From an uncultured Bacteroidota bacterium (GTDB lineage: Bacteria; Bacteroidota; Bacteroidia; Chitinophagales; Chitinophagaceae): a stretch of 64,000 nt of DNA. The stretch lies in NCBI GenBank assembly GCA_903837525.1, contig CAILUU010000016.1, positions 1 to 64,000 of the forward strand. Reading direction: 5' to 3'. The stretch's first letter is position 1. Every line of letters starts with the position of its first letter. Of this stretch, positions 54,610 to 63,942 are shown in pieces. Both the position numbers and the translations under genes were made by a program. The notes under the pieces were generated by a model. It had not been told where the DNA came from. It did no database searches and worked only from the letters and a program-made list of their open reading frames with translations.

Positions 54610-55192
54610 TCATTTAGATTTGATTGTCATTTGAAATAAACTTACTGTTGCATTGTCATAATGTGCAGGTAGTCCTTTTGTATTTTTTAGTTTCAATAAT
54701 CCCAAAAAGTCAAAACCACATTTTGTATAGTAATTAATTAGTCCTGGATTGTCGCCAACAGTGTCCATTCTGACGAATTGTTTTTGATTTCCTTCAGCAT
54801 AAATTTTCACCCATTCTACGATTTGTCGAACTATATTTTGTCCTCGAAAGTCAGGATTTGTTGCAATCCTATGAATATAAACAGCTGGCTCATCATTTTT
54901 TTCTTCCCAAATTTGTGGGTCATCAAAAGTTGTCGCCCAAACACAAGCAATTTTGTCGTCTGCAACTATTTTCCATTGTCTATTTTCAGCAATTTCAGTT
55001 TCAATTAGCGTTCTGTCAAATTCGGGCCAATGCACAGTGAACCTTGTTTTTTGAAAGTCTGTTGCGATTTTGTATAAACGAAAAATTTCGTCTATATCGT
55101 TAATGTTACTATTTTGTATTTGAAAGTTCATTTTCTATTTATCTCTTTTCGTTCGTTCAGGTTTACAGGGTGTTGGTTACAATGACCGCCAA
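54589..55192. mobile_element. Cassette-like unit: acetyltransferase gene flanked by inverted repeats
   Basis: GTTGGCGGTTCGTTGT (from 54590) and the reverse complement of the sequence ending near 55191 (GTTGGCGGTCATTGT) form an imperfect inverted repeat of about 15 bases that encloses the single GNAT gene. The neighbouring 54475-54592 region can also fold into a long imperfect stem. No integrase or transposase is present and the sites do not fit the canonical attC core. That the unit is mobile is an inference. Confidence 0.4.
54610..55131 (-). CDS. GNAT family N-acetyltransferase
   Basis: The 173-residue protein has the GNAT fold: strand and turn VYIHRIATNPDFRGQNIVRQIVEW carries the acetyl-CoA loop (FRGQNIV in place of the usual RxxGxG/A), followed by FVRMDTVGDNPGLINYYTKCGFDFLG. 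It transfers an acetyl group to an unknown substrate. Full-length, with a normal start. It is a single gene between non-coding, palindromic flanks, and by eye its wording (more GTC, TCG and CGA-type codons) differs from its neighbours. Confidence 0.85.
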   Translation of the reverse strand: MNFQIQNSNINDIDEIFRLYKIATDFQKTRFTVHWPEFDRTLIETEIAENRQWKIVADDKIACVWATTFDDPQIWEEKNDEPAVYIHRIATNPDFRGQNIVRQIVEWVKIYAEGNQKQFVRMDTVGDNPGLINYYTKCGFDFLGLLKLKNTKGLPAHYDNATVSLFQMTIKSK

Positions 55193-55210
55193 CTAAATAA
55201 TTATGTTGAT

Positions 55211-56536
55211 TTATCGTTTTCCCATCATACCAGGCATACGCCCTGCTGGCATTTTATTCATCATCTTCATCATCCCTTTCATTTGCTCAAATTGCTTTAA
55301 AAAGGCATTTAGTTCGTTAATATCTTTACCTGCTCCTTTGGCAATACGGGCTTTTCTGCTTGGGTTTATTACATCTGGATTTCTTCTTTCGTGCAACGTC
55401 ATACTATTTATCAATGCTTCAATACCTTTGAAGCTATCATTATCAACATCTACATCTTTTATTTGTTTACCTACACCTGGTATCATCCCCATCAAATCTT
55501 TTAAATTACCCATTTTTTTTATTTGCTGTATTTGGGTTTTAAAATCTTCAAAATCAAACTGATTTTTTCTAATTTTCTTTTCTAGTTTGGCAGCTTCGGC
55601 CTCGTCAAATTGTTCTTGAGCCTTTTCTACCAAACTAACAATATCTCCCATACCCAAAATACGTTGAGCCATGCGCTCAGGATGAAACACATCTAGCGTG
55701 TCCATTTTTTCGCCATTACTAGCAAATTTTATGGGCTTATTTACGGTGTATTTAATGCTTAATGCAGCACCACCTCTTGTATCTCCATCTAACTTTGTAA
55801 GTACAACTCCAGTAAAATCTAAGCGTTCGTTAAAGGTTGCTGCAGTATTCACCGCATCTTGCCCTGTCATACTATCTACTACAAATAAAATTTCTTGTGG
55901 ATGAATAGCATTTTTAACATTTGCAACCTCCATCATCATTATTTCATCTACTGCCAAACGCCCTGCTGTATCTATTATAATAACGTTTTTATTTTTAGCT
56001 TTAGCTTCTTTAATAGCATTTAGTGCAATACTTACTGCATCTTTATTTTCTCTTTCGCTATAAACATCTACCCCAATTTGGCTACCCAAAACTTCTAATT
56101 GGTCAATTGCCGCTGGGCGGTAAATATCGCAAGCTACTAATAAAGGCGATTTGCCTTTTTTTGTTTTAAGGTAGTTAGCCAACTTACCACTAAACGTGGT
56201 TTTACCACTACCCTGCAGCCCAGCAATTAAGATTATAGCTGGTGAGCCATTAGCATTAAAATCGCTAGTGTTTCCGCCCATTAATTCGGTTAATTCATCT
56301 TGTACAATTTTAACCATTTGTTGGCCAGGGTTAACTGCCAACAACACTTTTGCACCTGTAGCTTTTTCTTTTACTTTATCTGTAAATTCTTTGGCAATTT
56401 TATAGTTTACATCAGCATCAACCAATGCTCTACGAATATCTTTTACTGTATTAGCAATATTTAATTCATTTATTCTGGCTTCGCCTTTAAGATTTTTAAA
56501 GGCACTTTCTAACTTTTCACTTAGCGAATTAAACAT
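55211..56536 (-). CDS. ffh: Signal recognition particle protein Ffh
   Basis: Ffh binds 4.5S RNA and signal sequences and hands ribosomes to FtsY. The 441 residues contain the N domain, the G domain with GLQGSGKT (106-113), DTAGRLAVDE and TKLDGDTRGGAALS, and the Met-rich M domain (MGMIPGVGKQIKD, RRNPDVINPSRKARIAKGAG, and a tail full of Met). Followed by the GNAT unit. Confidence 0.98.
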   Translation of the reverse strand: MFNSLSEKLESAFKNLKGEARINELNIANTVKDIRRALVDADVNYKIAKEFTDKVKEKATGAKVLLAVNPGQQMVKIVQDELTELMGGNTSDFNANGSPAIILIAGLQGSGKTTFSGKLANYLKTKKGKSPLLVACDIYRPAAIDQLEVLGSQIGVDVYSERENKDAVSIALNAIKEAKAKNKNVIIIDTAGRLAVDEIMMMEVANVKNAIHPQEILFVVDSMTGQDAVNTAATFNERLDFTGVVLTKLDGDTRGGAALSIKYTVNKPIKFASNGEKMDTLDVFHPERMAQRILGMGDIVSLVEKAQEQFDEAEAAKLEKKIRKNQFDFEDFKTQIQQIKKMGNLKDLMGMIPGVGKQIKDVDVDNDSFKGIEALINSMTLHERRNPDVINPSRKARIAKGAGKDINELNAFLKQFEQMKGMMKMMNKMPAGRMPGMMGKR

Positions 56537-56558
56537 ATTTTGTATTTATTTAAAGTTG

Positions 56559-56566
56559 CAAATGTA
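56559..56566 (-). promoter_or_regulatory. Promoter -7 box of ffh
   Basis: TACATTTG on the minus strand matches TAnnTTTG, 22 bases upstream of the ffh ATG. Confidence 0.5.
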
Positions 56567-56758
56567 CAAAATCATTGGTGCTATTTTACCCAAAAAAATA
56601 GATTCATATAAGCTTGGTAATAAAGATGAATATCCTATTAAAAACAATAGTTTGAAAAGAATATTTTATTTGTATAGATAAACTGTACAAAAATTAAACC
56701 AAATGAAAGTGAAAATAACTACAATGAAAAAATAGCAACATAGTTTTGGAGGCTATAC

Positions 56759-57103
56759 CTACACTGCAAAACTTGTTCCACAGCCACAAGTTTTACTTGC
56801 ATTAGGGTTGGTAAAGGTAAAGCCTCGGCTATTTAAACCACCTTGCCAATCTACCTCCATACCCATTAAATAAATGCTATGCGATTTTTCCATAATACAA
56901 GCGACGCCATCTATTTCAAATTTTTCATCTTTTTCGGTCGGTGTATCAAACCCTAAGATATACGTCATACCACTACAGCCACCGCCTTTTACGCCAACCC
57001 GTAATTGTTGAGTAGTATCAAATCCATCTACTTGCATTAAGCGTTTAATTTCTGCAATTGCACCTAAGGATAAGGTTACTGGTATAGTTGACGTAATTTC
57101 CAT
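56759..57103 (-). CDS. Iron-sulfur cluster assembly protein, IscA/ErpA type
   Basis: The 114-residue A-type carrier has the three Cys of the family: Cys43 in GGGCSGMTY and Cys106 and Cys108 in the C-terminal CGCGTSF. These proteins pass Fe-S clusters to target enzymes such as the complex I subunits encoded nearby. No isc or suf partner genes are adjacent. Confidence 0.94.
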   Translation of the reverse strand: MEITSTIPVTLSLGAIAEIKRLMQVDGFDTTQQLRVGVKGGGCSGMTYILGFDTPTEKDEKFEIDGVACIMEKSHSIYLMGMEVDWQGGLNSRGFTFTNPNASKTCGCGTSFAV

Positions 57104-57120
57104 TTTAAATCTGTTTTATA

Positions 57121-57128
57121 CAAAATTA
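57121..57128 (-). promoter_or_regulatory. Promoter -7 box of the IscA-type gene
   Basis: TAATTTTG on the minus strand matches TAnnTTTG, 17 bases before the ATG at 57103. Confidence 0.5.
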
Positions 57129-57256
57129 ACAAGTATTTCTATCCTTAATTTTCGAAATTGGAATTTATTTTACCGAATAGCTATTTTTTTTAATCCTAAA
57201 ATTCAATATTCATCTCCCAAAAAATAAAGCAGTATTTTTACCTTAAAATAAGTTCA

Positions 57257-57775
57257 ATGGATTTAACAAATACTACCATTCAATTTGCCCTTTTTACGTT
57301 TATTTTTATATTAACATTGGCTGTTATTGGGCTTTATATTTATATAAAAGAAACGAATAAAAAAATTGGAAGTAGCACGGGTTTTAATTCAGATACCCAT
57401 AAATTAAAATTACAAGCCTACGAACGTTTAACGGTATTTGCCGAAAGAGCTGCATTAAAAAATTTGGTTAGCCGTACACCCACAAACGGCTTAACAGTTT
57501 TAGATGCTCAACTTATTTTTTTAGAATCTCTAAAAGCTGAGTATGATTACAATGTTAGTCAGCAAATTTATATTACCGATGATATGTGGAAAGCTATAAC
57601 AAATTTAAAAGATCAGAATACCTACATCGTCAACCAATTAGCTGCAACCTTACCATCTAACGAAAATGGAATAGAGTTAAGCAAACGAATTTTAGAATAT
57701 ATAAGCAATAACAATGCAGAGCTAAGTCAAATTGTGTTAGATGCATTACGTTATGAGGCAAAGAAAATTTTGTAA
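57257..57775 (+). CDS. Membrane-anchored hypothetical protein
   Basis: The 172-residue protein has one N-terminal helix (about 8-29, [21 protein letters not shown]) and a long helical cytoplasmic part ([46 protein letters not shown]). No family with known function is recognised. It is 17 bases upstream of the methylmalonyl-CoA mutase gene and probably co-transcribed with it. Confidence 0.8.
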   Translation: MDLTNTTIQFALFTFIFILTLAVIGLYIYIKETNKKIGSSTGFNSDTHKLKLQAYERLTVFAERAALKNLVSRTPTNGLTVLDAQLIFLESLKAEYDYNVSQQIYITDDMWKAITNLKDQNTYIVNQLAATLPSNENGIELSKRILEYISNNNAELSQIVLDALRYEAKKIL

Positions 57776-57792
57776 CCTCACATTTATCAAAA

Positions 57793-59355
57793 ATGGATAA
57801 CCAAAAAAAAGTGTTTACAGATTCTGGTATTGAAATAAAAGAAGTATATGCTGCTATTGATAATCCTTTGCTCAAGATAGAACAACCAGGCGAATTCCCC
57901 TACACAAGAGGCGTACAGCCAGATATGTATAGAGGAAAACTTTGGACAATGAGGCAGTATGCAGGTTTTAGCACAGCCGAAGAAAGTAACAAACGATATC
58001 ATTATTTACTAAGCCAAGGTGTAAGTGGTTTAAGTGTAGCATTTGATTTGCCCACACAAATTGGGTACGATAGTAACCATTCATTATCTGATGGCGAAGT
58101 AGGCAAAGTAGGCGTAGCTATTGATAGTTTAGAAGATGTTGAACTACTTTTTGCTGGCATTAATTTAGAAGAAGTTAGCACCTCAATGACGATTAATGCA
58201 AGTGGATTTATTTTATTAGCTTTTTATGTGGCGCTAGCAAAAAAACAAGGAGCCGATTTAAAAAAGATAAGTGGCACAATACAAAACGACATTTTAAAAG
58301 AATACGCTGCAAGAGGTACCTACATTTATCCTCCTAAACAAAGTATGCGTATTATAACCGATATTTTTGAATGGTGTGCTAAAGAAGTTCCAAAATGGAA
58401 TACCATTTCCATTAGTGGGTATCATATTAGAGAAGCAGGTAGTACAGCAGTACAAGAAATTGCATTTACATTAAGTAACGGTAAAGCCTACGTGAAGGCC
58501 GCCCTAGATAAAGGATTAGATATAAATGTATTTGGCAAACGCCTTTCCTTCTTTTTTAATTCCCATAATAATTTGTTTGAAGAAGTTGCTAAGTTTAGGG
58601 CAGCACGTAAAATGTGGGCAACCATTATGAAAGAATTAGGGGCCACAGACCCAAAAGCTATGATGCTTCGTTTTCATACACAAACGGGTGGTAGTACACT
58701 TACAGCACAGCAACCACAAAATAATATTAGCCGTGTTACTATACAAACCTTAGCCGCAGTATTAGGCGGCACACAAAGTTTGCATACCAATGGCTTTGAT
58801 GAGGCACTTAGCCTGCCAACAGAAGAAGCGGCAAGAATTGCATTACGTACCCAACAAATTGTGGCTTTTGAAAGTGGTGTAGTAGATACCGTTGATCCGT
58901 TAGCTGGTAGTTATTTTATAGAGGCATTAACAGCCGAAGTTGAAACTGCAGCATGGAAACTAATTAATCAAATAGATGCAATGGGAGGCAGTGTTGCTGC
59001 TATTGAAGTTGGCTTTATGCAAGATGAAATTGCAAAAAGTGCATACGAATATCAACGCAATATAGAAAGTGGTGAAAAAATTATTGTTGGTGTAAATAAA
59101 TTTGATGTACAAGAAAAAAATATAACCTCTGTTTTTAAAATAGATGACAGTATACAAAAAACACAAATAGATAAATTACTTGAATTAAAAAGCAGAAGAG
59201 ATAATAATAAAGTTAAGCAATGCTTGGATAGTATTGCTGTTGCTGCAAAAGGAACAGATAACCTTATGCCACTAGTAGTAACTGCCGTAGAAAATTTTTG
59301 TACCCTAGGAGAAATTGCTGATGTGTTGAGGGCAGAATTTGGAGAATTTAAATAA
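57793..59355 (+). CDS. Methylmalonyl-CoA mutase catalytic subunit
   Basis: The 520-residue protein is the TIM-barrel part of an adenosylcobalamin-dependent acyl-CoA mutase: [58 protein letters not shown] and [15 protein letters not shown]. Tyr56 (RQYAGF) and Arg186 (SMRI) match the residues that make methylmalonyl-CoA the substrate, whereas isobutyryl-CoA mutases have Phe and Gln. No B12-binding domain is present, so a separate small subunit must exist. It interconverts succinyl-CoA and methylmalonyl-CoA. Confidence 0.92.
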   Translation: MDNQKKVFTDSGIEIKEVYAAIDNPLLKIEQPGEFPYTRGVQPDMYRGKLWTMRQYAGFSTAEESNKRYHYLLSQGVSGLSVAFDLPTQIGYDSNHSLSDGEVGKVGVAIDSLEDVELLFAGINLEEVSTSMTINASGFILLAFYVALAKKQGADLKKISGTIQNDILKEYAARGTYIYPPKQSMRIITDIFEWCAKEVPKWNTISISGYHIREAGSTAVQEIAFTLSNGKAYVKAALDKGLDINVFGKRLSFFFNSHNNLFEEVAKFRAARKMWATIMKELGATDPKAMMLRFHTQTGGSTLTAQQPQNNISRVTIQTLAAVLGGTQSLHTNGFDEALSLPTEEAARIALRTQQIVAFESGVVDTVDPLAGSYFIEALTAEVETAAWKLINQIDAMGGSVAAIEVGFMQDEIAKSAYEYQRNIESGEKIIVGVNKFDVQEKNITSVFKIDDSIQKTQIDKLLELKSRRDNNKVKQCLDSIAVAAKGTDNLMPLVVTAVENFCTLGEIADVLRAEFGEFK

Positions 59356-59378
59356 ACTAAAACCTTAAAATAATAAAA

Positions 59379-62300
59379 ATGAAACTACTTTTTACATTAC
59401 TTGTATTCACCTACTCTACTTTCAGCTTTGCACAAACTGTTGATTTATCTAAACAGTTTAAAAACCTAAAACCCCGTGCTATTGGTCCTAGTGGCATGAG
59501 TGGGCGTATTACAACGATTGATGCGTTGCATAATGACCCTAACACCATTTACCTTGGTGCTGCAAGCGGTGGCGTATGGAAAACGGAAAATGCTGGCAAC
59601 AGCTGGACCCCAATTTTTGATGAACAACCGATACAAAATATTGGTAGCCTTGCTATTTGCCAAAGCAACCCAAGCATAGTTTGGGTAGGCACTGGCGAGG
59701 GTAACCCACGTAACTCTATTAATATTGGAGAGGGAATTTACAAAAGTATTGATGCAGGCAAAACATGGAAATGTATGGGCTTGGAAAAAACTAGAAATAT
59801 ACATAGAGTAATTATTGACCCTACAAATCCAAATGTTGTATACGTAGGTGCTATTGGTAATCCGTATGGCGTTCATAGCGAACGAGGTGTTTTTAAAACA
59901 ATCGATGGTGGCGAAACTTGGAACAAAGTTTTATACACAAATGATACGAGTGGTGTAGCAGATATGATTATGGATCCTAAAAACCCGAATAAAATATTTG
60001 CCGCAATGTGGCAGCATAGCAGAAGCCCTTGGAGTTTGAATAGTGGGGGTAAAGGAAGTGGACTGTATGTAACTTTTGATGGCGGCAAAAATTGGAAAAA
60101 ATTAAATGGAGAAGGCGGATTACCAAATGGTGATTATGGGCGTATAGGTTTAACCATTTGCCACGATATACCAAACAGAATATACGCACTAATTGAAAGT
60201 ACAAAAAGTGCTTTGTACAAAAGTGATGATGGCGGTAGCAAATGGGAAAAAGTAAATGAAGACCCAGCTTACACAGCCAACAGAAGTTTTTATTTTCAAG
60301 ATATAATTTGTGACCCTAAAAATGAAAATCGCTTATGGCTAATCAATCAAATTGTGAGTATGAGTGAAGATGGCGGAAGAACATTTAAAACAGTAATTCC
60401 CTATAATGGTATTCATCCTGACCATCATGCTTTTTGGATACACCCAGAAGATCCAAACTTTATTATTGACGGAAACGATGGAGGCATAGGCATTACAAGA
60501 GACAAAGGAAAGAACTGGCAGTTTGATGAAAAAATACCTGTAGGGCAGTTTTATCATGTAAGTGTAGATAATGAAATGCCTTATAATGTAATGGGTGGTA
60601 TGCAAGATAATGGTAGCTGGCGTGGCCCTGCATACACTTGGACAAGTGCTGGTTTAAAAAACTATTACTGGGAAAGCCTTTGGGGTGGTGATGGTTTTGA
60701 TGTATTGCCCGACCCTGAAGATGCTAATTGGGTATATGCTATGAGCCAAGGCGGAAACTTAGGCAGGTATAATATTATTACAGGCGAAAGCTGGGATATA
60801 CAACCCCCTAGTGTAGTTAATACTATAAATAAAGAAAGACTTCGTTTTAATTGGAATGCCGCTATTGCACAAGATGCTTTTGATAAAAAAACAATTTATT
60901 ATGGTAGTCAGTTTGTACACAAGAGTACAAATAATGGAGCAAGTTGGACAACCATTAGCCCTGACCTAACAACAAATGATAGCGCAAAAATTGACCAAAG
61001 AAAGAATGGAGGTATTAGCATTGATATTACTGGTGCAGAAAACCATTGTACTATTTTAGCCATAGAGCCTAGTAAATTAGATAAAAATATTTTGTGGGTA
61101 GCTACAGATGATGGGCAAGTACAGCTTACAAAAGATGGTGGAAAAACGTGGAGTAATCTCACTAATAAAATTACCGGTTTAGCAAAAGGATGCTGGCTAC
61201 CACAAATAAAAGCTAGCAGATACAATGCAGGTGAGGCATATGTTGTAGCTAATGATTACCGTAGAGGTAATTTTGCAGCTATGGTTTTTAGAACAACAGA
61301 TTATGGTAATACTTGGGTAAATATTTTACAAAATAAAAACACCAAAGGCTATGCATTATGTGTTTTGCAAGATCCTACTGAACCTAATTTAATTTTTGTA
61401 GGCACCGAGCAAGGGTTATGGATTAGCTTGGACAATGCTGTAAGCTTTCAACAATTTAAAAATGGATACCCAAGTGTTAGTACGTATGATTTAGTTATAC
61501 AGGAACGTGAAGCCGATTTATGTATTGCAACTTTTGGTCGTTCATTATATGTATTAGATGATATACGCCCCTTAAGAAAACTTGCTGCACAAAAAGGAAT
61601 ATTTTCTAAAAAAATAATGGCATTTGAAAACAATGATGCTTACCAAGTAACCTATAAAAATGCACCTGGTTACGAATGGAGTACATGGGGAATATGGGAT
61701 GCAGAAAATAAAAGACGAGGAGCTGCGATAAATTTTTATGCCACCCTAAAAGCAAAAGATACTATAACAAAAAAACTAACCGATACGCTTTCTAAAAAAA
61801 TTAATAAGCAAGATACAGCTGTTGTAAAAATTTACAACATTCAAAATGAGTTAATACGAACATTGCAATGGCCTGCGGATAGTGGCTTTAATAAAAAATA
61901 TTGGCGTATGGATGAAAAGGGTTTTAGATACCCAACCTCTTCTAAACCAAAGCCAAACGATGCAGAACCAAGTGGCGATGATGTATCACCTGGTAAATAT
62001 AAAATTGTTATACATTTTAATAATGAGATGGATTCTAGTTTTATAACCATAAAAGCAGACCCTCGTAAAGCTGATAATAGTGAACTATTGAAAGCTCAAA
62101 AAGTACTATCCCTTCGCTTACGAAAAGTAGGTGATAAACTTACTCAAGGGTTAGATCAATTAACAGATGCTGAAGAAATTGCAAAAAAACATGAGGCTCA
62201 GTTAAAAGATATTGAACTACCAATGGCAGATAGTATGCGTAAACAAAGTAAAAAAATACTAGAGCAAATAAAAGATATAAGAGAATTTGTAAATGGTAAA

Positions 62301-62555
62301 AAAATAGAACGACAAGGATATGGCCAAATACCCCAAGAAACAGTAATGACGGCTTTTGGCGAAGCCCTAAATACTATTAGTGGTAAAAATACAGCCCCTA
62401 CAAATCAAGAAGAATTATTGACACAAAAAGCAGAAGGAAAAATTGCCGAAGCTATCATTAAAATAAATACTTTTTTTAGTGTAAAATGGAAAAGCTATCA
62501 AACATTAATAGAAAATAATAAAGTAAATTTGTTTAAGGAGTTTAAGCAATTATAA
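59379..62555 (+). CDS. Large exported BNR/Asp-box repeat protein
   Basis: The 1058-residue protein has a signal peptide (TYSTFSFAQ) and about ten Asp-box repeats (S/TxDxGxTW) in the first 700 residues, for example TENAGNSWTP, SIDAGKTWKC, TIDGGETWNK, TFDGGKNWKK, TKDGGKTWSN and TTDYGNTWVN. These form a double beta-propeller like sortilin/VPS10 or glycosidase-related proteins. The last 200 residues are helical and charged. Probable surface or periplasmic binding protein or hydrolase; no catalytic residues can be assigned. Confidence 0.88.
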   Translation: MKLLFTLLVFTYSTFSFAQTVDLSKQFKNLKPRAIGPSGMSGRITTIDALHNDPNTIYLGAASGGVWKTENAGNSWTPIFDEQPIQNIGSLAICQSNPSIVWVGTGEGNPRNSINIGEGIYKSIDAGKTWKCMGLEKTRNIHRVIIDPTNPNVVYVGAIGNPYGVHSERGVFKTIDGGETWNKVLYTNDTSGVADMIMDPKNPNKIFAAMWQHSRSPWSLNSGGKGSGLYVTFDGGKNWKKLNGEGGLPNGDYGRIGLTICHDIPNRIYALIESTKSALYKSDDGGSKWEKVNEDPAYTANRSFYFQDIICDPKNENRLWLINQIVSMSEDGGRTFKTVIPYNGIHPDHHAFWIHPEDPNFIIDGNDGGIGITRDKGKNWQFDEKIPVGQFYHVSVDNEMPYNVMGGMQDNGSWRGPAYTWTSAGLKNYYWESLWGGDGFDVLPDPEDANWVYAMSQGGNLGRYNIITGESWDIQPPSVVNTINKERLRFNWNAAIAQDAFDKKTIYYGSQFVHKSTNNGASWTTISPDLTTNDSAKIDQRKNGGISIDITGAENHCTILAIEPSKLDKNILWVATDDGQVQLTKDGGKTWSNLTNKITGLAKGCWLPQIKASRYNAGEAYVVANDYRRGNFAAMVFRTTDYGNTWVNILQNKNTKGYALCVLQDPTEPNLIFVGTEQGLWISLDNAVSFQQFKNGYPSVSTYDLVIQEREADLCIATFGRSLYVLDDIRPLRKLAAQKGIFSKKIMAFENNDAYQVTYKNAPGYEWSTWGIWDAENKRRGAAINFYATLKAKDTITKKLTDTLSKKINKQDTAVVKIYNIQNELIRTLQWPADSGFNKKYWRMDEKGFRYPTSSKPKPNDAEPSGDDVSPGKYKIVIHFNNEMDSSFITIKADPRKADNSELLKAQKVLSLRLRKVGDKLTQGLDQLTDAEEIAKKHEAQLKDIELPMADSMRKQSKKILEQIKDIREFVNGKKIERQGYGQIPQETVMTAFGEALNTISGKNTAPTNQEELLTQKAEGKIAEAIIKINTFFSVKWKSYQTLIENNKVNLFKEFKQL

Positions 62556-62572
62556 AAAAATAAACAGTATAC

Positions 62573-62606
62573 AAAAAGCCTTCTCTTTTAGAAGAAGGCT
62601 TTTTTA
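62573..62606 (+). terminator. Terminator after the BNR protein gene
   Basis: AAAAAGCCTTCT pairs with AGAAGGCTTTTT (62573-62584 with 62593-62604) over an 8-base loop, followed by more T, 18 bases after the stop. Confidence 0.88.
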
Positions 62607-62649
62607 TTTATAAAAAACTTAAAGAATGCAAGTGCCCTTATTGGTAGTT

Positions 62650-63930
62650 TTAATGTGCAAAATCAACTTCAAAATTTCCTTTAATTCGTTCAATACTCGG
62701 ATTAAAATAACCAAATTTTAAATTAGGGAATTCTTCTTTTATTAAGGATAGCATTTGTTTCATTCCTAAAAAATCGCCTGTTTCGGTAACGCCAATTTTA
62801 CCTAAATACCAATCGGGGTCAATATTAAAATTTCGCCATTGAATCATACATAAATCGGTTTCCTTAATTAAGGTACGTAGTGCTTCATATTCTTCTACAC
62901 TATCCGTCATTCCCGGAAAAACAAAGTAGTTAATACTTGTCCACCCGCCATAGCTACGTACAATTTTTAAACTTTCGATTAAATCGGCAAATACATAATT
63001 ATTTGGCCTGTAATACGGTGTATAAATACTTTCTCTTGCACTATTTGTACTTACCCTCATACTATTTAAACCAGCTTCACATAAGGCTCTTACAGCATCT
63101 GGCTTACTCCCGTTTGTATTTATATTAATACTACCTTTTTGGGTATGCTTTCGTATTTCAACTATAGCATCTCTTATGGTTTCCCACATTAGTAAGGGCT
63201 CTCCTTCACATCCTTGTCCAAAACTTACTAAAGGAAAAGGGGCAGTTTGCAAATGTGGTACTGTAAACTCTACAATTTCCTCGGCAGTTGGCTTAAAGGT
63301 TAATCTATCTTGTGTGCTAACAATGGTTTCTTCTTGTGGTTGAAAGCTTATGCAACCTATACAATTTGCATTACATGCCGGCGAGGCAGGTACAGGGCAC
63401 TCCCATCTTCCTAATGCAAAATTTCTTGCAGCAGGGCAAGTGTAGGTCATGCAACAATTTTCCATTAAATGCTTTACTAATCGATTGTTAGGATAAGCGG
63501 CTAATAAATGTTGTGTCCCCTCTTCAATTTTTTCCTGATCATATCCTTCACATTCTTGTCTAATATCTTGCTCAATTCTTACCGCAGGTACATAAAATTT
63601 ATCGTCCTTCCATCCTGCAGCTGTATAACAAAATAACGGAAGAGTTGGAGCATCTGGTGCAGTTTCGTAAGCGGCCATATAAAGACCAGTATGTGCAGGA
63701 GGAATAAATGCAGCTACTGCCCACCCTTTTTCACACAAACGCATTTCGCCAGTTTTTACATCAATACCAATTCCCTTACGCCCTGGCAATTCGTACAAAT
63801 TTCCACCATTCGGCAACTCTATCCAATCTTCTTCGGCTACGGGCACAGCATCCCAACCACTACGACCTGTTACGTATAAAGAGGTATCTTCAAAAATATT
63901 GCCTTCCCCATCGGAGTATAAAATATACAT
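62650..63930 (-). CDS. Radical SAM protein with Cys-rich N-terminal domain
   Basis: The 426-residue protein has a radical SAM core with the [4Fe-4S] motif CNANCIGC (Cys186, 190, 193), GQGCEGEPLL, INTNGSKPDAVRALCEAGLN and RVSTNSARESIYTPYYRP. Unlike most of the superfamily it has about 180 residues before the cluster motif: a domain starting YILYSDGEGNIFEDTSLYVTG and a Cys group (C159, C160, C165, C178) just before the core that could hold a second cluster. No substrate peptide or partner gene is adjacent. Its function cannot be assigned. A -7 box lies four bases upstream of the ATG. Confidence 0.9.
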   Translation of the reverse strand: MYILYSDGEGNIFEDTSLYVTGRSGWDAVPVAEEDWIELPNGGNLYELPGRKGIGIDVKTGEMRLCEKGWAVAAFIPPAHTGLYMAAYETAPDAPTLPLFCYTAAGWKDDKFYVPAVRIEQDIRQECEGYDQEKIEEGTQHLLAAYPNNRLVKHLMENCCMTYTCPAARNFALGRWECPVPASPACNANCIGCISFQPQEETIVSTQDRLTFKPTAEEIVEFTVPHLQTAPFPLVSFGQGCEGEPLLMWETIRDAIVEIRKHTQKGSININTNGSKPDAVRALCEAGLNSMRVSTNSARESIYTPYYRPNNYVFADLIESLKIVRSYGGWTSINYFVFPGMTDSVEEYEALRTLIKETDLCMIQWRNFNIDPDWYLGKIGVTETGDFLGMKQMLSLIKEEFPNLKFGYFNPSIERIKGNFEVDFAH

Positions 63931-63934
63931 AATG

Positions 63935-63942
63935 CAAAGTTA
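63935..63942 (-). promoter_or_regulatory. Promoter -7 box of the radical SAM gene
   Basis: TAACTTTG on the minus strand matches TAnnTTTG and is followed by CATT and the ATG at 63930, suggesting a leaderless transcript. Confidence 0.6.

Noticed and set aside
59379..62555. Sialidase call for the BNR protein
   Set aside because: Asp boxes are abundant, but the RIP motif and catalytic Arg triad of sialidases could not be seen.
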